Source: Natronincola ferrireducens
GTDB lineage: Bacteria; Bacillota; Clostridia; Peptostreptococcales; Natronincolaceae
Direction of reading: 5' to 3'
DNA: 64,000 nucleotides
NCBI RefSeq assembly: GCF_900100845.1
Contig: NZ_FNFP01000001.1
Span: forward strand, 1,116,001-1,180,000
Shown piece after piece: positions 18,522-27,771 of this stretch (position 1 is the stretch's first letter; every line of letters begins with the position of its first letter). A program made the position numbers and the translations under genes. The notes beneath the pieces were generated by a model, which worked only from the letters and a program-made list of their open reading frames with translations, ran no database searches and was not told where the DNA came from.

Positions 18522-19604
18522 ATGTTTAATAAGAAGAGAGTAAAGTTTTTTGTGATGTTAGTAGTTATTGGATCATTAATGTTTAGTTTAATAGGTTGTG
18601 GCAATCAAGAACAACAACCTGGACAGTCATCAGAAGAATCAGCACGTGTGGCTTTAGTGTTTACTACTGCTGGTCGTGGAGACAAGAATTTTAACGATAT
18701 GGCCTACGACGGATTAGCAAAAGCAAAGGAAGAATTAGGAATAGAATTCCACTACGGGGAACCACAATCCCAAGGGGATTATGAAAGTCAACTTAGTAAT
18801 TTTGCAGAAAGTGGTGAATATGATTTAATTATAGCTCTAGGGTTTGATCAGAAGGATGCCTTAGAAGTAGTGGCACAGGATTTTCCTGAACAAAACTTTT
18901 TAATCATTGATACTGATATGGGTGATATGCCTAATGTAAGTGCAATTTCAACTCGCTGGGAGGAACAGACCTTTTTATCTGGAGTTATTGCAGGATATTT
19001 AACTCAATCAGATGAGTCTTTATCCACTGAGGAAAACATTGTAGGTGTTGTACTTGGTGTGGATGCACCATTCCTCCGTGCTGGAGTAGCAGGATTTATG
19101 GCTGGCGCTAAGTATATCAATCCATCTGTTGAGATTCTACAAGGGGTAGTAGGTGCATTTAATGACCCAGGTACTGCACAAGAAATAGCATTATCTATGT
19201 ATGGTCGAGGTGCAGATGTTATCCAACATATAGCAGGTGCTTCTGGACTTGGAGTTTTTGAGGCAGCAAGCAATGAAAATCGCTATGCCATAGGAGTTGG
19301 AGCAAATCAAAATTACATAAATCCAGATGTAGTAGTAGCCACTTCAATAAGAAATGTACATGAAATTATATATCAAGAAATAGAAAGTCTAATTAACGGA
19401 GACTGGACACCAGGAGATAAAAATTGGGGTATTGCAGAAAATGCAGTAGGGTATTCAGTAGAACAAAGTAATATTTCTTTACCACAGGATTTCTTAGAAA
19501 TATTAGAAGCCATTAGAACCAATATTGTTTCAGGAGAACTAGTTTTACCAAATGCAATTGAAGATGTAGAAGAGTGGGCACAAAATAATAAATATATTCA
19601 ATAA
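18522..19604 (+). CDS. BMP/PnrA family nucleoside-binding lipoprotein
   Basis: 360 residues. The signal peptide has a lipobox with Cys26 (SLIGC). The mature protein is a BmpA/PnrA-type binding protein, with VFTTAGRGDKNFNDMAYDG at the start and GVGANQNY later, which in characterised members (Treponema PnrA, Bacillus NupN) binds purine nucleosides. AGGAGG precedes the ATG. A hairpin separates it from the ATPase gene, consistent with higher expression of the binding protein. The purine nucleoside phosphorylase at the end of the locus supports nucleoside uptake. Confidence 0.9.
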   Translation: MFNKKRVKFFVMLVVIGSLMFSLIGCGNQEQQPGQSSEESARVALVFTTAGRGDKNFNDMAYDGLAKAKEELGIEFHYGEPQSQGDYESQLSNFAESGEYDLIIALGFDQKDALEVVAQDFPEQNFLIIDTDMGDMPNVSAISTRWEEQTFLSGVIAGYLTQSDESLSTEENIVGVVLGVDAPFLRAGVAGFMAGAKYINPSVEILQGVVGAFNDPGTAQEIALSMYGRGADVIQHIAGASGLGVFEAASNENRYAIGVGANQNYINPDVVVATSIRNVHEIIYQEIESLINGDWTPGDKNWGIAENAVGYSVEQSNISLPQDFLEILEAIRTNIVSGELVLPNAIEDVEEWAQNNKYIQ

Positions 19605-19620
19605 GAAATTACTATAGTGA

Positions 19621-19665
19621 TAAACATAGGTTATATAGTATTTAAATCAATATAGCCTATGTTTA
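19621..19665 (+). terminator. partial terminator between binding protein and ABC genes
   Basis: TAAACATAGGTTATA at 19621-19635 pairs with TATAGCCTATGTTTA at 19651-19665, followed by TTATTA. It probably lets only part of the transcripts continue into the ATPase gene. Confidence 0.6.
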
Positions 19666-19812
19666 TTATTAGGATTATTTAAGCGTTCTATTAGTATGGA
19701 GGATAAATACAGCTAGTTAAATAGACTATAAACTTTTATAATAGATGTTTTAATAGATAAAATCCTATAGAAGTTCAGTAAGGTATTATCATTAGTAAGG
19801 GGGCAATTTTAA

Positions 19813-21348
19813 ATGTGTATCATAGAAATGTATGGAATTTCTAAAACCTACCCTGGTGTAAAAGCCCTTAGCAATGTAGACTTTACCTTAAAAAAGGGAG
19901 AAATCCATTCATTATTAGGGGAAAACGGTGCTGGAAAGACAACTTTAATGAAAATTTTATATGGTATAGAGAAGCCAGATAAAGGTGTAATTAAAATCAA
20001 TGGCAATGAAGTGAAAATTAAAGGTCCAAATGATGCAATAAACCTAGGTATAGGAATGGTTCATCAGCATTTTATGCTAGTACCAGCTTTAACGATTACT
20101 GAAAATATAGTAGTTGGTGCAGAACCACATAAGGGTCCTTTTTTTGATATGGATAAAGCTGTTAAAGAAGTAGAAGGTATGATCAAAAGGTTAGGGTTTA
20201 GTATGGATCCTAGACAAAAGGTAGAGGAAATATCAGTTGGTCAACAACAGCGGGTAGAGATACTTAAAGCTTTGTATCGTGGTGCAGATATTTTAATATT
20301 AGATGAGCCTACAGCTGTATTGACACCTCAAGAAGTTGATGAACTTTTTGAAATGCTAAAAGAATTAAGAAATAAAGGTAAGAGTGTAATAATCATTACC
20401 CATAAATTAAAGGAAACTATGGTGCTGGCAGACAGAATATCTGTTCTCCGTGATGGTCATCTAATACAAACTGATATAAAGCCTGCAGAAACAAAAGTAG
20501 ATGAACTTGCAACTTTCATGGTTGGCCGTGAAGTAGAATTAGGTGTAAAAAGACGTGCAGAAAAAGTAGGAGATATAGCTTTTGAAGTAAAAAATTTAAC
20601 AATCAAAGATCAAAATATATATAAACTTAAAGATATCAACCTAAGCATACATAGTGGCGAAATTCTAGGGATTGCTGGTATAGAGGGGAATGGTCAAACT
20701 GAATTGATAGAGGCCCTTACAGGATTATGTGAAGTTGATAGTATGGAAATGTTCCTAGGAGATAAAAAGATAGAAGGACACGCTATAGATTTTATACAAC
20801 AAGGGATTGGACATATTCCAGAAGATAGAGGTCTAAGAGGGGCTGTGCATGATATGACAATCAAAGATAACCTAATTCTTGGTTATCATAGATTGAAAAA
20901 GTTTGTTAATAAAGGAATTTTTAAAACTAAAGAAATAAATTCTTATGCTGATAAGCTTAAAGAGGAATTTAAAATAAAATCTCCAAACTGTGATGTTCAC
21001 TTAGGGTCCTTGTCAGGTGGAAATCAACAGAAGGTAATAATAGCCCGTGTATTTAGTCAGAATCCCCAACTAGTTATTGCTGCTCAGCCTACCCGAGGTG
21101 TTGATGTAGGCGCTATAGAATATATTCATCATAGGTTATTAGACTTGAGGGATCAAGGAAAAGCAATACTTTTGATATCAGCTGATTTAGATGAGGTAAG
21201 AACTTTAAGTGATAAAATTGCTGTTATCTATGAAGGGAAGATTGTTGAGAAAAGGGCTAGTGATGATTTCACAGAAGCGGAATTAGGTTTACTAATGACG
21301 GGAGACACCCTTAATATACATGAGGAGGGTAAATATGTCAGTAATTAG
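19813..21348 (+). CDS. nucleoside ABC importer, double ATPase subunit
   Basis: 511 residues with two fused nucleotide-binding domains, like NupO/YufO and RbsA-type ATPases. The first has Walker A GENGAGKTT, signature ISVGQQQRVEILKAL and Walker B ILILDEPTAVLT. The second has a variant Walker A (GIEGNGQTE, Lys lost, as normal in this family), signature LSGGNQQKVIIAR and Walker B-like VIAAQPTRGVDVG. It energises uptake by the two permeases that follow. GGGGG precedes the ATG, and the next gene overlaps its end by 14 bases. Confidence 0.94.
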   Translation: MCIIEMYGISKTYPGVKALSNVDFTLKKGEIHSLLGENGAGKTTLMKILYGIEKPDKGVIKINGNEVKIKGPNDAINLGIGMVHQHFMLVPALTITENIVVGAEPHKGPFFDMDKAVKEVEGMIKRLGFSMDPRQKVEEISVGQQQRVEILKALYRGADILILDEPTAVLTPQEVDELFEMLKELRNKGKSVIIITHKLKETMVLADRISVLRDGHLIQTDIKPAETKVDELATFMVGREVELGVKRRAEKVGDIAFEVKNLTIKDQNIYKLKDINLSIHSGEILGIAGIEGNGQTELIEALTGLCEVDSMEMFLGDKKIEGHAIDFIQQGIGHIPEDRGLRGAVHDMTIKDNLILGYHRLKKFVNKGIFKTKEINSYADKLKEEFKIKSPNCDVHLGSLSGGNQQKVIIARVFSQNPQLVIAAQPTRGVDVGAIEYIHHRLLDLRDQGKAILLISADLDEVRTLSDKIAVIYEGKIVEKRASDDFTEAELGLLMTGDTLNIHEEGKYVSN

Positions 21349-22441
21349 TAAGATAAACAATAAAACAAAGAACATCTTGTCTAAAGTTCTTAATTCTAAA
21401 GACGTAACTATTTCCTTTATATCTTTTCTTTTGGCTTTAGGAATAAGTTCTATAATAATTTTTTTAAATGGCTATTCGCCGATTGTTGTCTTTAATGGTA
21501 TATATCAAGGTAGTTTTGGTAATGCACGAGCTTTTTTCCAAACACTGGTACAAGCTACACCTATTATATTCACAGGTCTTGCCTTCACAGTGGCTTTCAA
21601 AGCTGGATTAATTAATATAGGAGCAGAAGGACAACTTTATATGGGTGCCATTAGTGCGGCCCTAGTGGGGGTTTATATAAGTGGTCTTCCAATGATTATC
21701 CATATTTCCTTAGCGTTATTAGCAGGAATCATAGCTGGAGGGTTATGGGGGGCATTAGTTGGGTTTCTTAAAGTTAGATTTGGGTCTAACGAAGTGATAA
21801 CAACTATCATGTTAAACTTTATAGCTATAAGTTTTACTAGTTATCTAGTAAATTATCCATTAAAGGCAGAAGGAAGCCATGTAGCCCAAACAGAACGAAT
21901 ATTACCTTCAGCAACTTTAGTTAGATTATTTTCTGGATCCCAGATTACTATAGCCTTCATCATAGCAATTGTAACTGCTATTTCAATAGAGTATATGCTT
22001 AAAAAAACATTATTTGGTTATGAAGTAAGAGTAGTAGGACTTAATCCAAAAGCAGCTGAAACTGCTGGTATAAAGACAAAACGGATTCTTTTATATACAA
22101 TGTTCTTAAGTGGTGCTATAGCAGGTCTTGCAGGCGCTACTCAAATATTAGGAGTACAAAGAAGATTTGTTGATCACTTTTCAGCAGGGTTTGGCTTTGA
22201 TGGTATTGCAGTTGCAGCTTTAGCAGCAAACAATCCTCTTGGTGTTATTTTATCGGGTATTTTATTTGGTGCATTGAGGGCTGGATCTATGACTTTAAAT
22301 CGTATTACAAATATACCAGCAGATATAGTAGGGATAATCCAATCCCTTGTAATTATATTTGTTGCAGCCCCATTACTGGTACGCCAAATAACAAACGTAT
22401 CTTCAAAAGGTAAAAATAACATTAAACAAAAGGAGGAATAG
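21335..22441 (+). CDS. nucleoside ABC importer permease 1
   Basis: 368 residues from the ATG at 21335, which has GAGGAGGG upstream; an in-frame ATG at 21320 lies before that site. It has eight to ten membrane helices and the BPD_transp_2 family features (FTGLAFTVAFKAGLINIGAEGQ, GSNEVITTIMLNFIA, AGIKTKRILLYTMFLSGAIAGLAG), like NupP/YufP. It overlaps the ATPase gene and is two bases from the second permease. Confidence 0.93.
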   Translation: MSVISKINNKTKNILSKVLNSKDVTISFISFLLALGISSIIIFLNGYSPIVVFNGIYQGSFGNARAFFQTLVQATPIIFTGLAFTVAFKAGLINIGAEGQLYMGAISAALVGVYISGLPMIIHISLALLAGIIAGGLWGALVGFLKVRFGSNEVITTIMLNFIAISFTSYLVNYPLKAEGSHVAQTERILPSATLVRLFSGSQITIAFIIAIVTAISIEYMLKKTLFGYEVRVVGLNPKAAETAGIKTKRILLYTMFLSGAIAGLAGATQILGVQRRFVDHFSAGFGFDGIAVAALAANNPLGVILSGILFGALRAGSMTLNRITNIPADIVGIIQSLVIIFVAAPLLVRQITNVSSKGKNNIKQKEE

Positions 22442-22443
22442 AT

Positions 22444-23358
22444 ATGAATATCGATAATACAATAAGCGTTATTATAGCCTCCACAATTCGTATGAGTATC
22501 CCACTTATCCTTGCTGCAGTAGGTGGTTCCTTCTCAGCCAGGAGTGGTGTCATGGCTTTAGGGCTTGAAGGGATGCTTTTATCTGGTGCTTTTTTTGCTA
22601 CAATAGGTTCTTATTATACTGGAAATCCATGGATAGGACTATTATGTGGCATGATTGGAGGAGGCGTAATTGCGTTTTTTCATGGAGTGCTTACAACTCG
22701 TTATCGAGTAAATCATGTTATTAGTGGAATAGGATTAAATTTATTAGTAATAGCATCAACAACATTATTTTTACAATTGGTTTGGGACAGTAGAGGAAAT
22801 TCTCCATCAACTCCTAGATTACCTAGGATTACGATTCCAGGATTATCAGATTTACCATTAATAGGAGGCATCTTTATTAATCAGTCCATTTTGTTCTTCT
22901 TTACTATAGCTGTTGTTATAATTTCTTGGATCGTTATGTTCAAAACAACATTTGGTCTAAGACTAAGGATGGTGGGGGAAAATCCACAGGCAGCCAGTAC
23001 AGTAGGTATTAACGTTAAGAAAGTAAGGTATATAGCAGTTATAGTTTGTGGACTTTTAGCAGGTGCTGGAGGAGCTTATCTTTCCATAGATCATTTAAGT
23101 TTATTTGTTAGAGAAATGACTGCTGGTAGAGGCTACATAGCTGTTGTTATAAATATTCTTGGGAGATTTAATCCCCTTGGAATTGTCGGTAGTGGTATTA
23201 TTTTTGGGTTTGCAGATGCTCTACAAATGACATTGCAAGGAGGACATATACCAAATCAAATAATTCAAATGATTCCGTATGTAGTAACATTACTAGTATT
23301 GACTTTTGGCGTTCAGCATATTAAAGGACCTGCTGGAATGGGAAAAAACATAGATTAA
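22444..23358 (+). CDS. nucleoside ABC importer permease 2
   Basis: 304 residues with about eight membrane helices, BPD_transp_2 family, like NupQ/YufQ. It has the shorter N-terminus of this subunit (MSIPLILAAVGGSFSARSGV, NLGLEG-like ALGLEGMLL) and GINVKKVRYIAVIVCGLLAGAGGAY. It pairs with permease 1 to make the channel. AGGAGG lies just before the ATG. The large DUF3604 gene follows by 32 bases in the same operon. Confidence 0.93.
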   Translation: MNIDNTISVIIASTIRMSIPLILAAVGGSFSARSGVMALGLEGMLLSGAFFATIGSYYTGNPWIGLLCGMIGGGVIAFFHGVLTTRYRVNHVISGIGLNLLVIASTTLFLQLVWDSRGNSPSTPRLPRITIPGLSDLPLIGGIFINQSILFFFTIAVVIISWIVMFKTTFGLRLRMVGENPQAASTVGINVKKVRYIAVIVCGLLAGAGGAYLSIDHLSLFVREMTAGRGYIAVVINILGRFNPLGIVGSGIIFGFADALQMTLQGGHIPNQIIQMIPYVVTLLVLTFGVQHIKGPAGMGKNID

Positions 23359-23390
23359 TAAAAATTGTTAATATTGTGAGGGGGATTTAA

Positions 23391-25649
23391 ATGATTAAGA
23401 TTGATAAAATAAGTGAAATAGCAACACTTACCGATATACACACATCTAGTTCACAGTATCCAGACATAGCTATAACATCCAATGATGATATATTTATTAC
23501 ATGGCAAAGTTATGAAGATGGGAAGGATGTTATAAGAGTAAGAAAAGATAATAGAAAAAACATACTGACAAGTGGTGTTGTGGAAGGAGATATAGTTTCA
23601 ACAGAAGGACAACCCTTGAAACCTAGGATAACTATTTATAACAATACAGCATGGTTAACATGGGCAGAGTATATAGACAATAAATGGAATATCATGGTAT
23701 CTAATTATAGCATGAATCAATGGACAGAAGCTATATCAATAAGTGACGGTGAAGGGGAATTATATCCTGTATTAGCAAAAGGGGCAGGAAATGATTTATG
23801 GTTATTTTGGACAAGTCAAGAAGGTTCTAAATCCTATATATTGGCTAAAAGATACGATGGATCAGAGTGGTCCCAAACAATAAAAGTATCTTGTAATGGT
23901 AAAGCATATCGACCAGAGGCGGTTGTTGGTGGAGATGGAAATTTATGGGTTGCATATGATGAATTTAATGGGAAAAATTATGATGTAAAATGTAAGTATT
24001 GGGATGGATATAAATTTAGTGAAGAAATTATTATAAGTGAAAGTGATGATTGGTCTACTGCCCCCTCATTAACCCCTTTTGGAGATGGAATAGTAATTAA
24101 TTGGTATGATATGGGGGGATCTGCTACATTTTCCTATTGGACAGCAGAAGTATTTTTAAAGGATACTAGCATAGTGAAGGAAAATGTTTGTAAGTTATGT
24201 GGGGCAATGGATTGGTATACAACGTTGGATCTAGCAACTGATAAATATGGCAAAGTTGTATTTCCCTATACTTGGGGTCAACGAAGGATGCATATTAGAA
24301 TAAAAGACAATAATAATAAATGGTCTGATCCAGTTTGTTTTACACCTACAGAGAGAAACTTTGAAATAAGACCGAAGTGTCAGGTTGACTCAGATAATAA
24401 TTTATGGGTTGTATGGCAAAATTCAGAAGGTAATGGACATAATCAGCGAAATGCTAAAATTGTAGTAAGAGCCTTAGAAATTGATACAATACATGAATTA
24501 AGTGATAGAACTTCTGAAATGCATCAAGACCAGTTTGTTCTTCCTATATCCTCAGAGAAGTCATTAGATTGTCATTCAAAAAAGGAAGAGTTAAGCTGGA
24601 GAAGCAAAGAAGAAACATTTAGCAAATATAATATTTACTGGGGAGATATACATGGCCAAAGTAGCATGTCAGATGGTTTGGGAGAAATAGACCAATATTA
24701 TCATATTGCTAAACATAAAGCCAATTTAGATTTTACAGCATTAACGGATCATGACTGCTTTCCTGATGTTATTTCAGCTTCCGAATGGGCTCTAATGAAG
24801 ACTTATGCAAATATTTTTAATAAACCACAGGATATGGTGACTTTTGTAGCTTTAGAATGGACCCCAAATGAATACAAATACGATTTTGGCCACAAGAATA
24901 TTTATTTTAGAGATGAAGATGGACCAGCAATTCGTTCAACTGAAGAAAATGGTTATAATCCCGATAGATTATTTAATTCACTAAAAGGTAAAAAGGCATT
25001 AGCTTTTCCACACCATCCATCGGCAGATTGGGGGATGGTTAGTGCTGCTACAGATTGGGCTTATTACAATGAAGAACATCAAAGATTGGTAGAGATATTT
25101 TCAAGGCATGCTGCATTTGAATATTTTAAATATGAATCCAAATACGCTAAAAATATTCCACAGATGCCAAACCACTCAGTAGTTGATGCACTAAACCGGG
25201 GGTACCGTCTTGGGTTTACTGCAGGTAGTGATTCACATCAAATGGAACATGGTATCGAAGGTGGAATAGTAGCAGTGTATTCGGAAGACTTAACAAGAGA
25301 ATCAATATTTGATTCATTATATGATAGAAGAACATTTGCTACAACAGGAGCTAGAATACTTATGGAGTTCAGTATAAATGATAGTCCAATGGGTTCTGAA
25401 TTAACTGTAGGTGAAGAAGATAAGGTTAAGATAAAGATACGTGTGCTTGGTACAAATAATATAGAGGAACTAAGAGTAGTTAAGAATGGCACTACATTCA
25501 AATCAGTAAGCCCAAATAATGAAAAGGTAGAATTGGAGTTAGAAGATGTAGTGGATAAGAAAACAGCATGGTATTATGTAGCTGTGAAACAAGTCGATGA
25601 TCATAGAGCATGGGCTAGTCCTATTTGGGTTGATTATAAAGGTGAATAA
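23391..25649 (+). CDS. large two-part protein: beta-propeller-like repeats plus PHP-type DUF3604 domain
   Basis: 752 residues, no signal peptide, GAGGGGG before the ATG. Residues 1-380 are repeats of a blade-like unit with Trp-rich strands (IFITWQSYEDG, AWLTWAEY, LWLFWTSQEG, LWVAYDEF, LWVVWQNSEG), a likely beta-propeller. Residues 415-660 are the metal-dependent hydrolase part: YWGDIHGQSSMSDG, ALTDHDCF, FPHHPSADWG, AGSDSHQ. The last 90 residues form a beta-sandwich tail. DUF3604 belongs to the PHP phosphoesterase superfamily; the substrate is unknown. It is co-transcribed with the nucleoside importer and precedes deoD, so processing of an imported nucleoside-related compound is an inference. 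Absence of an export signal despite a propeller is odd. Confidence 0.85.
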   Translation: MIKIDKISEIATLTDIHTSSSQYPDIAITSNDDIFITWQSYEDGKDVIRVRKDNRKNILTSGVVEGDIVSTEGQPLKPRITIYNNTAWLTWAEYIDNKWNIMVSNYSMNQWTEAISISDGEGELYPVLAKGAGNDLWLFWTSQEGSKSYILAKRYDGSEWSQTIKVSCNGKAYRPEAVVGGDGNLWVAYDEFNGKNYDVKCKYWDGYKFSEEIIISESDDWSTAPSLTPFGDGIVINWYDMGGSATFSYWTAEVFLKDTSIVKENVCKLCGAMDWYTTLDLATDKYGKVVFPYTWGQRRMHIRIKDNNNKWSDPVCFTPTERNFEIRPKCQVDSDNNLWVVWQNSEGNGHNQRNAKIVVRALEIDTIHELSDRTSEMHQDQFVLPISSEKSLDCHSKKEELSWRSKEETFSKYNIYWGDIHGQSSMSDGLGEIDQYYHIAKHKANLDFTALTDHDCFPDVISASEWALMKTYANIFNKPQDMVTFVALEWTPNEYKYDFGHKNIYFRDEDGPAIRSTEENGYNPDRLFNSLKGKKALAFPHHPSADWGMVSAATDWAYYNEEHQRLVEIFSRHAAFEYFKYESKYAKNIPQMPNHSVVDALNRGYRLGFTAGSDSHQMEHGIEGGIVAVYSEDLTRESIFDSLYDRRTFATTGARILMEFSINDSPMGSELTVGEEDKVKIKIRVLGTNNIEELRVVKNGTTFKSVSPNNEKVELELEDVVDKKTAWYYVAVKQVDDHRAWASPIWVDYKGE

Positions 25650-25813
25650 TTAGTGTAACACATTATGTAAATAAATTATTTAAGGCTTGAAAAAATTTAC
25701 AAATCAAGATAAAATTCTAATTACAACAACAATGTAAGCACTATTATTAAATTCTCTAACCTAAATTTAGTTTTAATAGTAGGGTGTGCGTATTAAATTG
25801 CAAAGGAGGAAAT

Positions 25814-26530
25814 ATGATGATACCAACGCCACATATAGAATCAAAAAATAAGAATGAAATTGCAAAAACCGTTTTAATGCCGGGTGATCCCCTGCGGGCA
25901 AAGTTTATAGCAGATACATTTTTAACAGATGTAAAACAGTTTAATAGTGTTCGAAATGTTTTAGGGTATACGGGAACCTACAAAGGAAGAAGGATTTCCG
26001 TTATGGCCAGTGGTATGGGAATGCCTAGCATAGGAATTTATTCCTATGAGCTTTATAAGTTTTATGACGTAGAAAACATTATTCGAATTGGATCTTGTGG
26101 AGCCTATACTCCACATGTAAAGCTGTATGATGTAATCTTGGCAAAGGATGTCTGGAGTGAATCTAGCTATGCTAAAGTACAAGGTGGTTATGAATGTGAT
26201 GTCATTGAAGGCTCTCCGGAATTAAACGAAAGCCTTATGAAATATGCAAATGATTTAGGAATACCGATGCATATAGAAAGAATACATTCTTCTGATGTGT
26301 TTTATAGAGAAAACTTTGAAGAATATAAGGAAATTTATGAAAAACATGGTTGTGTAGCTGTAGAAATGGAGGCTTTTGCCCTTTTCCATAATGCAAAGGT
26401 ACTTAAGAAAAAGGCATCATGCTTACTTACTGTGTCTGACAATCTAGCAACTCAACAAGTAACAACTTCTGAAGAAAGACAAAATGCATTTACCAATATG
26501 ATGAAGATTGCTTTAGAAATGGCAGAGTAG
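25814..26530 (+). CDS. deoD: purine nucleoside phosphorylase, DeoD type
   Basis: 238 residues from the ATG at 25814 (or 25817), chosen for AAAGGAGG upstream; an earlier in-frame ATG at 25784 lacks one. It is a hexameric trimeric-fold phosphorylase that cleaves purine (deoxy)nucleosides to base and ribose-1-phosphate. TPHIESKN opening, VLMPGDPLRAKFIADTFL phosphate loop, GMGMPSIGIYSYEL, IRIGSCGAY, VEMEAFALF and the catalytic Asp in TVSDNLAT are all present. It completes the nucleoside uptake locus. Confidence 0.95.
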   Translation: MMIPTPHIESKNKNEIAKTVLMPGDPLRAKFIADTFLTDVKQFNSVRNVLGYTGTYKGRRISVMASGMGMPSIGIYSYELYKFYDVENIIRIGSCGAYTPHVKLYDVILAKDVWSESSYAKVQGGYECDVIEGSPELNESLMKYANDLGIPMHIERIHSSDVFYRENFEEYKEIYEKHGCVAVEMEAFALFHNAKVLKKKASCLLTVSDNLATQQVTTSEERQNAFTNMMKIALEMAE

Positions 26531-26594
26531 AAAAAAGGATTTTTATCAATAGTTGGTATGGGTAGTGTAAAACAATCTATAATTTAGTGAAAAC

Positions 26595-26650
26595 AAAAGC
26601 TCCTTTCTAACAAAAATTAGCAAATAATTCTATGTTGGAAAGGAGCTTTT
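26595..26650 (+). terminator. terminator after deoD
   Basis: AAAAGCTCCTTTC-TAACA at 26595-26612 pairs with TGTTGGAAAGGAGCTTTT at 26633-26650. It closes the nucleoside operon. Confidence 0.8.
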
Positions 26651-26702
26651 TATGAAGTACAGTACCAAAACAAAGCTGCTGCAGGATTTCTGAAAGCAGC
26701 TA

Positions 26703-26873
26703 ATGGTCAGGCATGCAATTATGGCTGTAGAGAGTAGAGATGGCTCCTTTAGCTGGGGTGGGGCTAAAGACACTGCACAACCTGATGAAACACCTATGGA
26801 GGTGGATACACCATTTAAAATTATGCCTAAGCTTCTGGGGATACTGGAAAAATCCCTTAGTCAGAGACTGTAA
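26703..26873 (+). pseudogene. remnant of a serine hydrolase / class C beta-lactamase-like gene
   Basis: A 56-codon frame reads AVESRDGSFSWGGAKDTAQP then DTPFKIMPKLL, which resembles the start of beta-lactamase-family (Pfam PF00144) proteins up to the strand before the SxxK helix, and then runs straight into an unrelated or late segment (LGILEKSLSQRL). There is no ribosome binding site. It looks like an internal deletion remnant. Confidence 0.45.
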
Positions 26874-27058
26874 ATGCTTGTAGTTAAGTTGGAGATTTTC
26901 GAGAAGACATTATATAATCACCATATATTTTATATAAATACTTAAGGAAATTTAAGGCTATTGAGGCTTACCTCGATAGCTTTTTATCAATTGTAGAAGG
27001 TTTTTACCTATACTGCTGGAATGATGATACTAACAAGTTCATAAGAGGAGGACTCCCT

Positions 27059-27133
27059 ATGAATGAAGTGTTAAAGCAATTAAAAAACAGAAAATCCGTA
27101 GGACAATTTCATAAGACCTATTATAATTTATAA
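27059..27133 (+). pseudogene. truncated start of a nitroreductase-family gene
   Basis: A good AGGAGG precedes an ATG encoding MNEVLKQLKNRKSVGQF, the typical opening of FMN-dependent nitroreductases (usually KSVRxF), but the frame stops after 24 codons and the rest of the gene is absent. The start signals have survived although the body is gone. Confidence 0.5.
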
Positions 27134-27158
27134 ATTTTTATTTAATTAATTGATGTAG

Positions 27159-27188
27159 TTGAATTAAATATCAACACTATGATATAAT
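27159..27188 (+). promoter_or_regulatory. promoter of the accBCDA operon
   Basis: TTGAAT at 27159-27164 and TATAAT at 27183-27188 are 18 bases apart, about 100 bases before accB. Confidence 0.65.
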
Positions 27189-27196
27189 ATCAAGTA

Positions 27197-27213
27197 TTAG
27201 TACCAGGTAATAA
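27197..27213. promoter_or_regulatory. FapR-like operator overlapping the acc transcription start
   Basis: The 17-base near-palindrome TTAGTACCAGGTAATAA lies just downstream of the -10 box. TTAGTACC is the half-site of FapR, the malonyl-CoA-responsive repressor of Firmicute lipid synthesis, as I recall it. Placement over the start point fits repression. No fapR gene is in the window. Confidence 0.55.
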
Positions 27214-27287
27214 AATATAAAATAAAATTAAGATTGCTTTTATAAATAAAGCAAGTAGTGATTTATAAATTAAAGGAGGCTTTTTAG

Positions 27288-27764
27288 ATGGATGTAAAGG
27301 ACATTAAAGATTTGATATTAACAATAGATAAAACAAGTATAGAGAGTGTAGAAATAGAAAAAAGTGATATTATATTAAGGATCAACAAAGGGTTGACAAA
27401 TGCAAATAAATTAAACATAGAAAAACTTAGAGACGGTACAATATCTAAAGATTTGATGGAGACTGATGATTCAAATCCTAAAATGGATAAACAGGAAGAT
27501 AGTAGTGCTGTCACTGATGATGAAAATATATATATAGTAAAATCTCCTATGGTAGGAACCTTTTATGCAGCACCAAGTCCAGAGTCACTACCTTTTGTCA
27601 AAGTAGGAGATAAGGTGGAAAAAGGTCAAACTTTATGTATCGTTGAGGCTATGAAAATGATGAATGAAATAAAATCCCAGTCAGCAGGCGAGATTATCGA
27701 AATATTATCGGAAGATGAAGAGATAATTGAATATGGACAACCTTTAATTAGGATCAGGAGGTAG
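27288..27764 (+). CDS. accB: biotin carboxyl carrier protein of acetyl-CoA carboxylase
   Basis: 158 residues. The C-terminal biotinyl domain (about 80-158) carries the biotin attachment site EAMKMM with Lys123, preceded by VKSPMVGTFYAAPSPES, the thumb-type BCCP pattern. A linker poor in Pro/Ala joins it to a short N-terminal helix domain. AAAGGAGG precedes the ATG. It is first of four genes in the order B-C-D-A that make malonyl-CoA for fatty-acid synthesis. Confidence 0.95.
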   Translation: MDVKDIKDLILTIDKTSIESVEIEKSDIILRINKGLTNANKLNIEKLRDGTISKDLMETDDSNPKMDKQEDSSAVTDDENIYIVKSPMVGTFYAAPSPESLPFVKVGDKVEKGQTLCIVEAMKMMNEIKSQSAGEIIEILSEDEEIIEYGQPLIRIRR

Positions 27765-27771
27765 GCCTTAG

